Positions 1-9,577 are shown, numbered from the stretch's first letter. The stretch is 64,000 bases of DNA from VRUE01 sp963837735 (GCA_963837735.1 CAWIOM010000004.1:375731-439730); one strand, 5' to 3'. The notes: a model not told the origin generated them from the letters alone. Translations and numbers: made by a program.

Positions 1-95
1 TCGAACTTCTCACTCACCCGTCCCAATCTAGCGACGGCATGAGTCGGCACCGGCGGTTCTTCACGCAAACGCCGGAACGTGCGCCTTTATGAGCC

Positions 96-1233
96 CTACA
101 GAGCGCGCTCGAACAACCGGTAGCGCTTGACGACTGTGCCGCCCATGCCTTCCATCGCCCGGTTCATCGGCCCGTTCGTCTCCAGGATCCATCCCATCTC
201 GCCGCCCGATATCGATCCCGGCTGGGCGGCGGTCTCGAGGTGCTTGAGGTAGAGCCCGGCGGCGACGCCGGTGTGCCGGTAGGCGTGCTTGACACCGAGC
301 GCGAAAACCCTGAGCTGGTCGATCCTGCCCTTGCCGATCAGGAAGCGCAGCCAGCCGACACGGCAGCAGCCGCCCGTTGAGCTTCGCCAGCACCTGGTTG
401 ATGTCGGGCAGGGTGAGTGCCGCGCCGACGACCTCCCCGTCCTTTTCGGCCATGTAGGCCCAGTCCTCGTCGATCACCTGCTTGAGGTTCTTGGCCTGGA
501 ACTCGACCTCGGCGTCCGTGATCGGGACGAACCCCCAGTTGTCGCCCCAGGCCTCGTTGTAGACATCGCTGAAGCGGCGAACCTCGGCGGCCATGTCGCG
601 CTTGCTCATGTTGCGGATCACGATCCCTTCGTCGCCGAGCGCCTTCTGGGCGGCGGCGTGAATCGAGGGATCGAATTTTTCTCCCTCCTTGAGGTCGCCG
701 AACTGAAGTTCCCACATCTGCACGTCCATCGCCTTGGCAAAGCCCTCGCCTTCGATCAGCTCCCTGTAGTGGGGCGGGTGCCAGGGCTCGAGGATCATCG
801 GCCGGCGCTCGAAGCCCTCGATCAGGATCCCGATCTCGTCGTTGGTTGTGAAGTCCATCGGCCCGAGCAGCCGGTGCCGGCCCCTGTCGCGAGCCCACCC
901 GACGGCGGCGTCGAGCAGCGCGCCGGCCACCTCGGGGTCGTCGGCGCTCTCGAAGAAGCCGAACATCGCGTCGCTGCCCCCCTGGTACTCGTCCCAGCGC
1001 GTGTCGACCTGGACGCTGATCCGGCCGACCGCCTCGCCGTCGCGCTCGGCGAGCAGGAACTCGGCGTCGGCGTGCTCGAAGTAGGGGTTCTTCTTGCGGT
1101 CGAGGAACTCCATCCGCTCGAAGATCAGTGGCGCCACCCACTGCGGACTGTCCCGGTGAAGGCGGAACGGGACCTTGACGAAGCGCTTCAGGTCGCGCTT
1201 GGACTTGACCGGCCGGATCGACACCCCAGACAT
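96..1233 (-). CDS. GNAT-fold acyltransferase, frameshifted near the C terminus
   Basis: A protein of about 380 residues begins MSGVSIRPVKSKRDLKRF and continues through the conserved stretches SPQWVAPL, KNPYFEHADAEFLLAERDG and GPMDFTTNDEIGILIEGFE, typical of a long GNAT-like family often found beside alpha-oxoamine synthases. The first frame is good as far as NGRLLP (about 357). The natural C terminus (GWLRFLIGKGRIDQLRVFALG to KRYRLFERAL) continues in another frame and stops at 96, so one base is gained or lost near 357. The gene is divergent from the PLP enzyme at 1260 with only 26 bp between them, which suggests joint regulation. The substrate is not evident. By context it may N-acylate the product of the neighbouring enzyme, as the GNAT-type bacterial ceramide synthases do; that is inference. 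Confidence 0.75.
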
Positions 1234-1259
1234 GCGACGGTGAACCTACACTGCTCGCC

Positions 1260-2519
1260 ATGAGCGAAACCGCCAGGACGCCGGTCGACGTCTTCGAGAA
1301 GGCGCGCAAACACGACCGGCTCGAGCAGCTCGAAGCCGCCAGGGAGCACGACCTCCTCCCCTACTTCCGGCTGCTCACCTCGCAGGCCGGCCCGGTGGTG
1401 GAGATGGAGGGCCGCGAGACGATCATGCTCGGCTCCAACAACTACCTGGGGCTGACCGGCGACGAGCGCGTCAAGCAGGGGGCCCGCGACGCGCTCGAGG
1501 CCTACGGCACCGGAGTCACGGGCTCGCGGCTGTTGAACGGGACGACGCCGCTCCACGTCGAGCTCGAGACCGAGCTGGCCCAGTGGATGGGGACCGAGGA
1601 GGCGATCGTCTACACGACCGGCTACCAATCGAACCTGGGCTGCATCGGGACGATCCTCGAGCCCGGCGACACGGTGATCTGCGACTCCGGCGACCATGCC
1701 TCGATCCTCGACGGCTGCCGCCTCTCGGGGGCGAAGCTGAGGCCGTTCCGGCACAACCGGATGGACAAGCTGGAGAAGATGCTGGCGCGGGCGGCGGGGG
1801 ACGGCGGCGGGGTCCTCGTCGTCGTCGACGGAGTCTTCTCGATGGAGGGCGACGTCTGCGACCTGCCCCGGATCGTCGAGCTCTGCAAGGCCCATGGGGC
1901 GCGCCTGATGGTTGACGAGGCCCACGGCGCCGGCGTCCTCGGCGAGCGCGGCGCCGGCGCCTGCGAGTTGTTCGGTCTCGAGGACGAGGTCGACCTGCGG
2001 ATGGGCACCTTCTCCAAGAGCCTCGCCTCATGCGGCGGCTTCATCGCCGGGCCCGCCGACGTGATCGAGTACCTACGGGTCGCCTCGCGCTCCTTCATCT
2101 TCAGCGCCTCGGCGGTGCCGGCGGCGGTCGGCGCGGCGCTGGCGGCGCTGCGCGTGATCCGCTCGGATGGGCCGCAGCTGTTCGAGCAACTGCTCGACAA
2201 CGCCGAGTACCTGCGCGAGGGCCTGCGGCAACTGGGCCTGAAGGTGGTCGAGCCCGGCACGCTTCCCGACGGCACGGTGGCGACGACGCCGGTGGTGCCG
2301 GTGATGGTCGGCGACGACTGGCAGGCGGTGCTCCTTTGGAAGGCGCTCTTCGACGCCGGCGTCTACACGAACGTCGCGATACACCCGGCGGTCCCCCCCG
2401 GCGGCGCGCTGCTGCGGACCAGCCTGATGGCAACCCACGAGCGCGAGCACCTCGACGGTGCGCTCGGAACCATCGCCCGGACGATCAATGACTTTCCCGA
2501 CCTACCCCGGTCGGGGTAG
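1260..2519 (+). CDS. Alpha-oxoamine synthase (PLP), serine-palmitoyltransferase-like
   Basis: An intact 419-residue PLP-dependent fold-type I enzyme of the BioF / KBL / SPT family, which condenses an acyl-CoA with an amino acid and releases CO2. Visible motifs are LGSNNYLGL near the N terminus, TGYQSNLG, the PLP-ring Asp in VDEAHGAGVLG, and the Schiff-base Lys at residue 253 in GTFSKSLASCGGFIAG. The GTFSKS-x5-GGF form resembles bacterial serine palmitoyltransferases more than BioF (GTFGKA) or KBL (GTLGKA). It is divergent from an acyltransferase gene, and no biotin genes are nearby. SPT-like activity is inferred; an orphan AONS/KBL is the alternative. Confidence 0.85.
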   Translation: MSETARTPVDVFEKARKHDRLEQLEAAREHDLLPYFRLLTSQAGPVVEMEGRETIMLGSNNYLGLTGDERVKQGARDALEAYGTGVTGSRLLNGTTPLHVELETELAQWMGTEEAIVYTTGYQSNLGCIGTILEPGDTVICDSGDHASILDGCRLSGAKLRPFRHNRMDKLEKMLARAAGDGGGVLVVVDGVFSMEGDVCDLPRIVELCKAHGARLMVDEAHGAGVLGERGAGACELFGLEDEVDLRMGTFSKSLASCGGFIAGPADVIEYLRVASRSFIFSASAVPAAVGAALAALRVIRSDGPQLFEQLLDNAEYLREGLRQLGLKVVEPGTLPDGTVATTPVVPVMVGDDWQAVLLWKALFDAGVYTNVAIHPAVPPGGALLRTSLMATHEREHLDGALGTIARTINDFPDLPRSG

Positions 2520-2525
2520 TTTCAG

Positions 2526-2547
2526 CCTTGTCCAGATCTGGACAAGG
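2526..2547. terminator. Perfect 22-bp palindrome after the PLP synthase gene
   Basis: A perfect self-complementary 22-mer (CCTTGTCCAGA and its reverse complement) lies 7 bp after the stop codon. The stop codon itself sits in a second hairpin, CTACCCCG-GT-CGGGGTAG (2502-2519). There is no T-run. Two adjacent hairpins at a gene end suggest a terminator, but a perfect loop-less palindrome could equally be an operator. Confidence 0.45.
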
Positions 2548-2609
2548 TCTCAGCGGTCGGAAAATGATGCTCTTAGCGAGTCTGCCGGGAGACCTCTCGT
2601 CGATGCGGG

Positions 2610-2639
2610 TTGACGCCCGCCGACCCGACGGAATACGTT
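2610..2639 (+). promoter_or_regulatory. Possible sigma70-type promoter upstream of the mIHF gene
   Basis: TTGACG (2610-2615) and TACGTT (2634-2639) are separated by 18 bp, 130 bp before the GTG start at 2771. This would give a long leader. It is only a consensus match in GC-rich DNA. Confidence 0.3.
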
Positions 2640-2770
2640 GCGCACTCGCCGACAGCGACCCGGGGCAGGGAAGCGGCCGGCAAGTTCGACTGACCTGAGC
2701 ATCGACGCCGATCGGCGCCGGCCCAGGACCTACCGAGACCAGTTATAGACCCCTTTAGGGAGGAGTCCCA

Positions 2771-3145
2771 GTGGACGCAGCTTCGATCGCCCCTGCAATG
2801 ACGACGGCATCTCGCACGCAGGCCCCCCAGCACATGCAGGCCCTCGCCCGTGCCAATCGGGTGCGACTTGCTCGAGCCGAGCTGAAGCGATCGATCGCGC
2901 GTGGCGATACCGAGGCCTCCGAGGTCGTCCGCGACTGCCCGTGGGAGACCGAGAGCATGACCCTCGCCGAGCTGCTGACCAGCCAACGGCGGTGGGGTCG
3001 GACCCGCGCCCGCAAGTTCCTGCTCGGGGTCGCCCTCAACGAGAACAAGCGCCTCGGCACCCTGACGCCGCGCCAGCGCGCCCTGCTCACCTCGGCACTC
3101 TCCGAGAAGGGCACGATCGACGCCTCCGCGGCCATCCTCGTCTAG
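2771..3145 (+). CDS. Actinobacterial integration host factor (mIHF family)
   Basis: A 124-residue basic DNA-binding protein. Residues from about 25 match the mIHF pattern: LARANRVRLARAELKRSIARGD, then MTLAELLTSQRRWGRTRARKFL and the C-terminal LGTLTPRQRALLTSAL. In the family this is an alpha helix followed by a helix-two-turn-helix module that bends DNA and organises the nucleoid. The GTG start at 2771 is chosen because a strong ribosome site (AGGGAGGAG) ends 6 bp upstream. The N-terminal extension of about 20 residues is longer than in mycobacterial mIHF. Confidence 0.85.
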   Translation: MDAASIAPAMTTASRTQAPQHMQALARANRVRLARAELKRSIARGDTEASEVVRDCPWETESMTLAELLTSQRRWGRTRARKFLLGVALNENKRLGTLTPRQRALLTSALSEKGTIDASAAILV

Positions 3146-3167
3146 GCCAGGCGGGCCCCGCGCCGCG

Positions 3168-3560
3168 TCAGGAGCGCCGGCCGACCCTGAAGGAGAGGCC
3201 GCCCGAGGCGCGTTGGAAGACCCGCCTGAGAAGCAGGAAGGCGGCGGCGAAGGCGATCGCCCCGGCGGCGAGAGCGAGGGCGAGAATCTGCCCGGCGACG
3301 TAGAAGAGGAGGGCGACGACGACGACGAAGGCGGCGCCGGCGAGCAGGGTCGTGTGGGAGCGATAGCCGGCCAGGTGCTCGCGGATCGCGACCTCCATCC
3401 CGCCGAGGCCGGCGAGGGCGACGCCGACCCCGATCGCGGTCGGGCCGCCGCCGAAGAGGCCGATCACCAGGGCGACGATCCCGGCGAGGATCGTCAGCTC
3501 AGCAAGCGGAAACGAGCCCCACGGAGCCGGGGGCATGTCGTCGCCGGGTGTCGGCTTCAT
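3168..3560 (-). CDS. Small integral membrane protein of unknown function
   Basis: 130 residues with about four predicted membrane helices: LTILAGIVALVIGLF, IGVGVALAGLGGMEVAI, TLLAGAAFVVVVALLFYVA and LALALAAGAIAFAAAFLLL, ending in a basic tail. The start ATG at 3560 overlaps the stop of the upstream gene as ATGA, so the two are translationally coupled. An upstream in-frame start would add 43 arginine-rich residues that are unlikely to be real. No family recognised. Confidence 0.7.
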   Translation of the reverse strand: MKPTPGDDMPPAPWGSFPLAELTILAGIVALVIGLFGGGPTAIGVGVALAGLGGMEVAIREHLAGYRSHTTLLAGAAFVVVVALLFYVAGQILALALAAGAIAFAAAFLLLRRVFQRASGGLSFRVGRRS

Positions 3561-4024
3561 AAGGGGCAGCCGGAGGAGATCTTCACCCGCCACCAGCCCA
3601 TCAGCATCCCCAAGAGGCCGAAGCGAGGGCGCGAATGCCAGTGGCCGCAGCCGGGCTCGCCGACGTCTGCCCGCGAGATCCGCAACCACTTGAAGTCGGC
3701 CGGTTTGGCAAGCATGTCGTCGAGAAGATCGCGATTGGCGGTCTCCAGCTCGGTCCTGGCGGCGAGGGCGTCCTGGGCCTCGCCGATCCGCTCCGCCAGC
3801 CGGTCGCGCACCTGCTCGAGCTCGCCGAGCCCCAGCGCCCGCGGCTCGGCGGCGACGGCCGCGACCCGCGAGTCGACCTCCAACAAGGGGAAGGCCTCGG
3901 AGACGAGGCGCGAGAGTCGGTGTTCCAGCCGGCCGATCTGGCGCCGCAGCTCGGCCCGCGCAAGTCGCTCGTCCCCATCGACGGTGACCGGGAACGGTGT
4001 GCCTCTGACAAGCAATTCCGACAT
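3557..4024 (-). CDS. Hypothetical soluble protein with coiled-coil middle
   Basis: 155 residues. The middle is charged and helical (RLARAELRRQIGRLEHRLSR, then LEQVRDRLAERIGEAQDALAARTELE), followed by a distinctive C-terminal segment containing GEPGCGHWHSRPRFGLLGML and a second cysteine near the end (SSGCPL). The Cys/His pair near the end might bind metal; that is only a guess. It is coupled by ATGA overlap to the membrane protein downstream. Confidence 0.65.
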   Translation of the reverse strand: MSELLVRGTPFPVTVDGDERLARAELRRQIGRLEHRLSRLVSEAFPLLEVDSRVAAVAAEPRALGLGELEQVRDRLAERIGEAQDALAARTELETANRDLLDDMLAKPADFKWLRISRADVGEPGCGHWHSRPRFGLLGMLMGWWRVKISSGCPL

Positions 4025-4073
4025 CCCTACCGCGAGTTTAGTTCACCGCGAAGCATTCAAGAAGAGGCTGCGG

Positions 4074-4718
4074 TTAAGGGACCCAGGCTGCCTCAATCAG
4101 GCCCGTGGCCACCCAGAGCGCCTCGTCGACCGAGATCTGCGGCACGCCGTTGACCTGGATCGCGACGATCGTCAGGCGTCTTGAAACCCGCTCGATCCCG
4201 CTCCAGTCGCTGGCTTCGCCGAACAGGCGGCCGATCGGGCCGCGCTCGTCGGCGATCACGAGGGTGCCCTGGGACAGCTCTCCGCCCCGCTCCCCGGGCA
4301 GGGACTCGCCCGGGGCCGTATCGCGGATGCTGAGCCGGCCGACCTGCTCGCCGTCGAAGGCGCGCAGCGCGACTCCGGTCTCGACGATCGCGATGTCGAG
4401 GGCGTCCTGCGGCAACCCCCTGCTCCTGAAGGCGCCGTGCTGGAGCCTTTCCAGGGCGAGCTGCTCGACCGGGGTGCGGGTGGTGTCGGGGTCCAACCCG
4501 ATCTGGCGGAAGAAGACTCGATAGGCCCAGGGAATCGGCCGTTCGCGGAGGTGGATCGCGTGCGACCCGTAGAAACGGTCGGAGAGGTCGCGAAGGCGGC
4601 GCCGAACGCCCTCGGGGCTCTTGGCCGGCCCGCCGTCCAGGGTCACCGAGGCGATCCCGAGCCCGGGGAACTCGGCGGCGAGGTGCGGCGCGACCCAGCC
4701 CTGATCCAACTCGATCAT
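4074..4718 (-). CDS. B3/B4 tRNA-binding-domain protein
   Basis: 214 residues resembling the stand-alone B3/B4 domain of the phenylalanyl-tRNA synthetase beta subunit: RRRLRDLSDRFYGSHAIHLR, then PWAYRVFFRQIGLDPDTTRTPVEQLALERL and VNGVPQISVDEALWVATGLIE. Such free-standing proteins are thought to act on mis-charged tRNA or amino-acid substrates, but most have no assigned function. Its ATG overlaps the stop of the thioredoxin-like gene (ATGA), so it is the last gene of the transport operon running from 10387. Confidence 0.75.
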   Translation of the reverse strand: MIELDQGWVAPHLAAEFPGLGIASVTLDGGPAKSPEGVRRRLRDLSDRFYGSHAIHLRERPIPWAYRVFFRQIGLDPDTTRTPVEQLALERLQHGAFRSRGLPQDALDIAIVETGVALRAFDGEQVGRLSIRDTAPGESLPGERGGELSQGTLVIADERGPIGRLFGEASDWSGIERVSRRLTIVAIQVNGVPQISVDEALWVATGLIEAAWVP

Positions 4719-5380
4719 CTGCGACCCCCCGCCTCGGCGGCCCTGGTGGCCCGCAGCAGCGCCTCGACCCTGGCCGCGAGCCGGTCCTCCGTCAGATGCC
4801 CGGCGCTGGCGCTCTGCAGCGTCCCTCCCGGGTAGGCGTAGGCGAAGGTCGGACACCCCCCGACCCGGTAGAGGCCCGCGACGGCCCCGTCGCGGTCGAA
4901 GCCGACCGGCATCCTCCAAGCCCTTTCGCGGACCAGGTCTCTGACCGTGTCGCGGTCGTCGCGCACATCCACCGATAGGAAGTTCACCCGTCCACGGTAG
5001 CGCCGGTAAACCTCGCTGAGCGTGTCCTGCTGTTCGACACAGCCACCGCCTTTGGTGAACCAGAACGAGATCACCGAGGGCCGGTCGAAGATGTCGCAGA
5101 CACGGATCGCGCCGGCGTCCGCGACCTGGCAGGCCGGCACGCGGCGGTCGCCTGTCGGACACGGAATCTGAGAGGTCTCGCAATCGTCCTGGGCGACGTT
5201 CGCATCGCCTTCGAGTTCTTCGCCCACCGCCAGCGGCACCGCGAACTCCGGCAGCGGCCAGTGAGCGGGTGGGCGATCCAGCCCGAGGGTCCAGCCGCCG
5301 CCGCCGGCGTTGTTGAGGATCGCGATCACGACGACGGCCGCGAAGAACAGGCCGACGAGAATCGTGTAGCGGTCCCTCAC
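4715..5380 (-). CDS. TlpA-like thioredoxin-fold membrane-anchored protein
   Basis: 221 residues with an N-terminal membrane anchor (YTILVGLFFAAVVVIAILNN) and an extracytoplasmic thioredoxin fold: DRPSVISFWFTKGGGCVEQQDTL, VNFLSVDVRDDRD and the cis-Pro loop GGCPTFAYAYPGG. The usual WCxxC is replaced by GGGCVEQ, leaving one cysteine, so classical dithiol chemistry is unlikely. Several other cysteines (DDCETSQIPC, VPACQVADAGAIRVC) lie just before the fold. It follows the MMPL transporter gene directly. Confidence 0.75.
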   Translation of the reverse strand: MRDRYTILVGLFFAAVVVIAILNNAGGGGWTLGLDRPPAHWPLPEFAVPLAVGEELEGDANVAQDDCETSQIPCPTGDRRVPACQVADAGAIRVCDIFDRPSVISFWFTKGGGCVEQQDTLSEVYRRYRGRVNFLSVDVRDDRDTVRDLVRERAWRMPVGFDRDGAVAGLYRVGGCPTFAYAYPGGTLQSASAGHLTEDRLAARVEALLRATRAAEAGGRR

Positions 5381-7847
5381 CGCCGCTCACCCCCGAGGAC
5401 GAGCGCCGCGGGCAGGGCGACCATCACCCCAAGCAGGGCGACGACCAGGTCGACGACCGTGACGACGCCAAAGTCGCGCAGCATCCTCACGTCGCTGGCG
5501 ATCAGGACCGCGAACCCCGCCGTCGCCGTCACCCCGGAGGCGAGCACAGCGGCCCCGGTGCGCGTGTAGGCGACCCGCAGCGCCTCGGCCGGCGAGCGGC
5601 CGCCGCCGTGCTCCTCGTGGTAGCGCGCTGCGAGGATGACGCTGAACTCGGTGGCGATCGCGATCGTCAACGCGCCGAGCGCCGCGGACATCGGGTTCAG
5701 CGGGATTCCGGTGACCCAGAGCACGAGCGCCGACCAGCCGCCGGCGAGCACCACCGGCACCAACGGAATGACGACCCGGGCAAACGACCGGTAGGCGACG
5801 AGTAAGCACGAGCGCGACAGCGAGCAGGCCGGCCAGCGTCAGCCAGTAGCGGCCGCTGGAGAGGTCGTTCGCGGCGGCGGCGGCGATCACGGGCAGGCCG
5901 GCGAGATCGACCTTGACACCGGGAGGCGGGCCGCCGGGCTTGCCCGGCTCACCGATCTCGGCGCGGATCCTCTCGATCAGCGCCTGCTGGTCCTCGAGCG
6001 ACTGAGCGCGGATCCCGAAGCTGACCAACGCCGTGTGGCCGGGCAGTCCCGTGTGCGGGTCCGCCGGCGCAACCTGGGAGAGGTCGTAGGCCGGCAGTTC
6101 GGCGAGCGCCGCCCGCACGTCGCCACGCCGCAGCCGGCCGCGGGCACCGACGACGAAGTCCGAGAGCGCGGGGCCCGGGCAGACCTCGGCCTGCCGGCAG
6201 CTCGGGTCGGTCCCGGTGAAGCCGTTGTCTCGAAGCACCCTGCGCTTGAAGCCCGCCATCCACCTCAGCGTCGCGGGGTCCGTCAGGTCGGGGGCATCGA
6301 TCCTCACGTCCAGCTCGCCGGACACGCCGGTGGCGTCCTGCAGCTCGTTCAGGTCCCGCACCGCCCGAATGCTCTGCGGCGCCAGCTCACGGACGTCGGA
6401 GACGCTCTCGATCCGGGTGCCGACGGCCCATCCGATCGCCGCCACCGCCAGTCCGACCCCGAGAACCTCGCGGGGGCGGTTGACGGCAATCGCGAGAACC
6501 CGCGCAACGGCGAGCGGCAGGGTCGAGTCGGCTCCCGCCGCCCGTCGGGCCGGTCCGTCCCTCCTCCCGCCGGAGGCTGAGCGCCGCAAAGCCTGCGGTC
6601 AGGGACAGCCCGAACGCGATTGCGATCCCGACCACGAGGAGCAGGCCGAAGCTGCGGACCATCGGCGTCGGGGAGAGGAGGAGGGCGAGGAAGCCGGCCA
6701 TCGTCGCCAGGCAGGCGGTGCCGACGACCGGCCCGGCGGCGGCGGCCGCGGCCCGTACCGCCTCCACCCCGCTCAGATTGCCCGCCACCGCCTCGTCATA
6801 ACGGGCCTGGAACTGGATCGCGTAGTCGACGGCGAGGCCGATCAGGATCGGCAGCACGGCGATCGAGGCCATCGTCAGCGAGCCGCCGGCGAGCCCGAAG
6901 AGACCGAAGGTGAGCGCCGCCGCGGCAAGCGCCAGGGCGAGGGGCAGCAGCCGCAGGCGCGAGCGAAAGACGATCGCCAGTGTGAACGCCATGACCCCGA
7001 CGGCGACGGCGAGCAGGACGAGCAGGGCGTCCTTCAACGACCGCGCAAGCCCGTCGACGACGACCGGGGCCCCCGAGACGACGTACCTCCCCTTCTTGAG
7101 GGCGAAGCATGGGGCCGGGATACCGCGGTCCTTACAGGCCGCGCGCGGAGTGGTTTCGTGAACCGCCTCGTCGATCAGGCCGAGCGCCCGGTGGCGCTCG
7201 GCATCGCTCAGCTCGGGCCGCAGCCGCAGGACGATCTGGGCGGAGTGCCGGTTCGGGAAGAGGTAGGCGAGCCGCGCCTTCGGGGTGCCCGCCGGTCGGC
7301 TCCGGTCGAATACGACAGCGGCGGTGAATTCGGGGTTGCCGAGGCTCGGGGCGCTGGCGATCCCGTATTTGGAGGCGACCTCGAGGGCGAATTCGCGAAG
7401 CTGCGCCGGCGGCACGCGAGACGCCATCCGGTCGAGCTGGCGACTGATCTGGATCACCGCCTCGTTGAGGAAGGTGGCGGGGCCGGACACGAACTTGACC
7501 GGTTCGAGGGCGGCCAGCTCCGTGCAGGGGCCGGGTATCGGCTTCGCCCCCGGCGGCAGCTTCCCGGAAAGGCAGCTTTCCAGCCGCAGGAGCTGCCCCA
7601 GGTCCGATGTCAGCAGGAGATCCTGGAGTTCACCCCTGGCAAGGACGACGACAGGGTCGTCCCCGAACACCTTGCGCAGGTCCTGGGTCGCACGGTAGGA
7701 GGGCGTGTCCGAGTCGACCAGCGTGTCTGTGCCGGCGTCGGTCGGAAGGGTGCTCGCCAGCACCGCCGCTGCCACCGCCAGCAGGCCCGCGGCGACCAGC
7801 ACTCCCCTGGCGTGCCTGGCGGCCCAGGCGGCCCAGGAGGCGCTCAA
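5377..7847 (-). CDS. MMPL/RND-family lipid exporter, two frameshifts
   Basis: About 820 residues when the frames are joined. The layout is that of MMPL/HpnN-type RND exporters: TM1 (VLVAAGLLAVAAAVLAS), a large extracytoplasmic domain (ATQDLRKVFGDDPVVVLARG), a block of helices including the marker GLAVDYAIQFQARYDEA, then the same arrangement repeated in the second half, ending with LTIAIATEFSVILAARYHEE. The frame breaks near 6540 and near 5800, where VAYRSFARVVIPLVPVV resumes in another frame. Translation starts at TTG 7847, overlapping the ATPase stop (TTGA). The likely role is moving hydrophobic substrates across the envelope together with the MlaE/Mkl genes upstream. Confidence 0.8.
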
Positions 7848-8773
7848 TCCATCGAGAGCGGCCCGGTCACGTCCGCCTTGAGGAACTGCGCGACGAAAGC
7901 GTTTTCAGAGTCGAACAATTCGTTTTTCGGCCCCGACTCGACGATTTTGCCGTTCCAGAGCACGGCCAGGAAATCGGCGATCCGGCGGGCGGTGTTGAGG
8001 TCGTGGCTGATCGTCAGGTAGCAACCGCCGTTCTCGGCGTGGACCTCGCGGATCAGCTCGCAGAGAAGCGCCGTGCGGACCGGGTCGAGGCCGGAGTCGG
8101 GCTCGTCGAACATGACGATCTGCGGTTCGAGGACAAGCGCCCGGGCGAAGCCGGCACGCTTGCGCATGCCGCCGGAGAGCTCGTTCGGCATCTTGTAGAT
8201 CGCCTCGGTGAGCCCCACCTCGCGCAACCTGCGGTTGACGATCTCGCCGATCTCCTCCTCGGATTTGTCGGTGTGCTGACGCAGCGGGAAGGCGGTGTTG
8301 TCGTAGATGTTCATCGAGCCGAAGAGGGCGCCGTCCTGGAACAGGAGGCCGAACTTTTTGCGGACCTCGAAGAGTTCGTCGTCGGTCATGTTGGGGATCG
8401 ATTCGCCGTGCACCAGGACGTCGCCCGAGTCGGGGGCGAGGAGGCCGACGATGTGCTTGATGAGAACGCTCTTGCCGGTTCCCGAGGGGCCCAGGACCAT
8501 CGAAACCTGGTCCTCGGGAAGGCCCAGGTTGAGGCCGTTGAGGATGCGGGCCCGGCCGAACTGCTTGACCAGGTCGATGATCTCGATCGCGTCTTCGCCA
8601 CCGTGGTCGCGCTTGCGGCCGGTGTGGAACCGGTACGGGTCGGGCTCGGCGGGGTCGACACCGGGGATGATGAAGTCGCGCCCCATCGTCGCGCCGTCCT
8701 CGCTCACATACGGCCCGCTGGGGGCCGGGGCGGCCTCCTCCGGCGTCGTCTGGTTGGGCTCGTCTGCGGACAT
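7844..8773 (-). CDS. Mkl/MlaF-type ABC transporter ATPase
   Basis: Intact, 309 residues. Walker A is GPSGTGKSVL, the signature is LSGGMRKRAGFARAL and Walker B is IVMFDEPDSGLDPVRT; the DEPDSGLDP form is characteristic of Mkl/MlaF ATPases serving MCE-type lipid transporters. An acidic, proline-rich N-terminal extension of about 60 residues precedes the nucleotide-binding domain. It lies between the MlaE-type permease genes upstream and the MMPL gene downstream. Confidence 0.92.
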   Translation of the reverse strand: MSADEPNQTTPEEAAPAPSGPYVSEDGATMGRDFIIPGVDPAEPDPYRFHTGRKRDHGGEDAIEIIDLVKQFGRARILNGLNLGLPEDQVSMVLGPSGTGKSVLIKHIVGLLAPDSGDVLVHGESIPNMTDDELFEVRKKFGLLFQDGALFGSMNIYDNTAFPLRQHTDKSEEEIGEIVNRRLREVGLTEAIYKMPNELSGGMRKRAGFARALVLEPQIVMFDEPDSGLDPVRTALLCELIREVHAENGGCYLTISHDLNTARRIADFLAVLWNGKIVESGPKNELFDSENAFVAQFLKADVTGPLSMD

Positions 8774-8779
8774 GACTGG

Positions 8780-9478
8780 TCAGCCTCCTATCGGCGCCCT
8801 CGGGTTTGCCCCCCAGAAGACCAGGGTTCCGAGCATCCCGATGATGTGGACTAAGACGATGTTGAGGACCATGGACTTCGCCGTCGCCGTGCCGACGCCG
8901 ACGGGCCCTCCCGAAGCGGTGTATCCGTAGTAGCACCCGACCAGCACGATCGCGGTCGCCATGAACATTCCCTTGGTCAGGCTGAAGATGAGGTCGGGTG
9001 GATTCTGGAACATCCAGAAGATCAGTTCGTAGCCGCCGGAAGAGACGTCGCCGATCTGCTGGACGACGGCCAGGTAGCTGGCGAAGTACATGATCCCGAT
9101 CCCGCACAGGTACATGAACGGGAAGGCGATCCAGGCGGCGAGCAGCCGCGTCGCGCAGAGGAAGGTGACCGGCGGCACGCCCATCACCTCGAGCGCGTCG
9201 ATCTCGTCGGAGATCCGCATCGCGCCGAGCTCGGCAACGATCCCCGTCCCGACCTTGGCGGCGAGCATGTAGCCGAAGGCGTAGGGCATCACCTCGCGCA
9301 GGTCGCACCAGGCGGAGAAGAGGCCGGCGTAGGCGGGCGCACCCTGGGCACGGAGCAGATATGCCCCCTCGATGCCGCACTGCAGCCCGAGGACGAAGAC
9401 CAGGCCCCAGATGATCAGCGCCGATCCGAGGATCAGGATCCCGGCCTGGCGAAGCGACTCGCCGAAGAAGCGCAACAC
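8780..9478 (-). CDS. MlaE/YrbE-type ABC permease, second copy (N terminus uncertain)
   Basis: 232 residues from the GTG at 9478 with the conserved permease core KVGTGIVAELGAMRISDEIDALEVMG and a C-terminal helix pair ending LVFWGANPRAPIGG. Upstream in the same frame, family-like sequence (WAAWLEVPRGWLDSLGEIARFGSR) runs back to the stop of the first permease at 9578 without a start codon. An ATG exists there (near 9581) in another frame, so a lost or gained base may have removed the true start. It pairs with the first permease to form the membrane part of the transporter. Confidence 0.85.
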   Translation of the reverse strand: MLRFFGESLRQAGILILGSALIIWGLVFVLGLQCGIEGAYLLRAQGAPAYAGLFSAWCDLREVMPYAFGYMLAAKVGTGIVAELGAMRISDEIDALEVMGVPPVTFLCATRLLAAWIAFPFMYLCGIGIMYFASYLAVVQQIGDVSSGGYELIFWMFQNPPDLIFSLTKGMFMATAIVLVGCYYGYTASGGPVGVGTATAKSMVLNIVLVHIIGMLGTLVFWGANPRAPIGG

Positions 9479-9577
9479 CCGGCCCGAGTAGACGAGGCCG
9501 GCGACGCGGGAACCGAAGCGGGCGATCTCGCCGAGCGAGTCGAGCCAGCCACGCGGGACTTCGAGCCAGGCAGCCCA

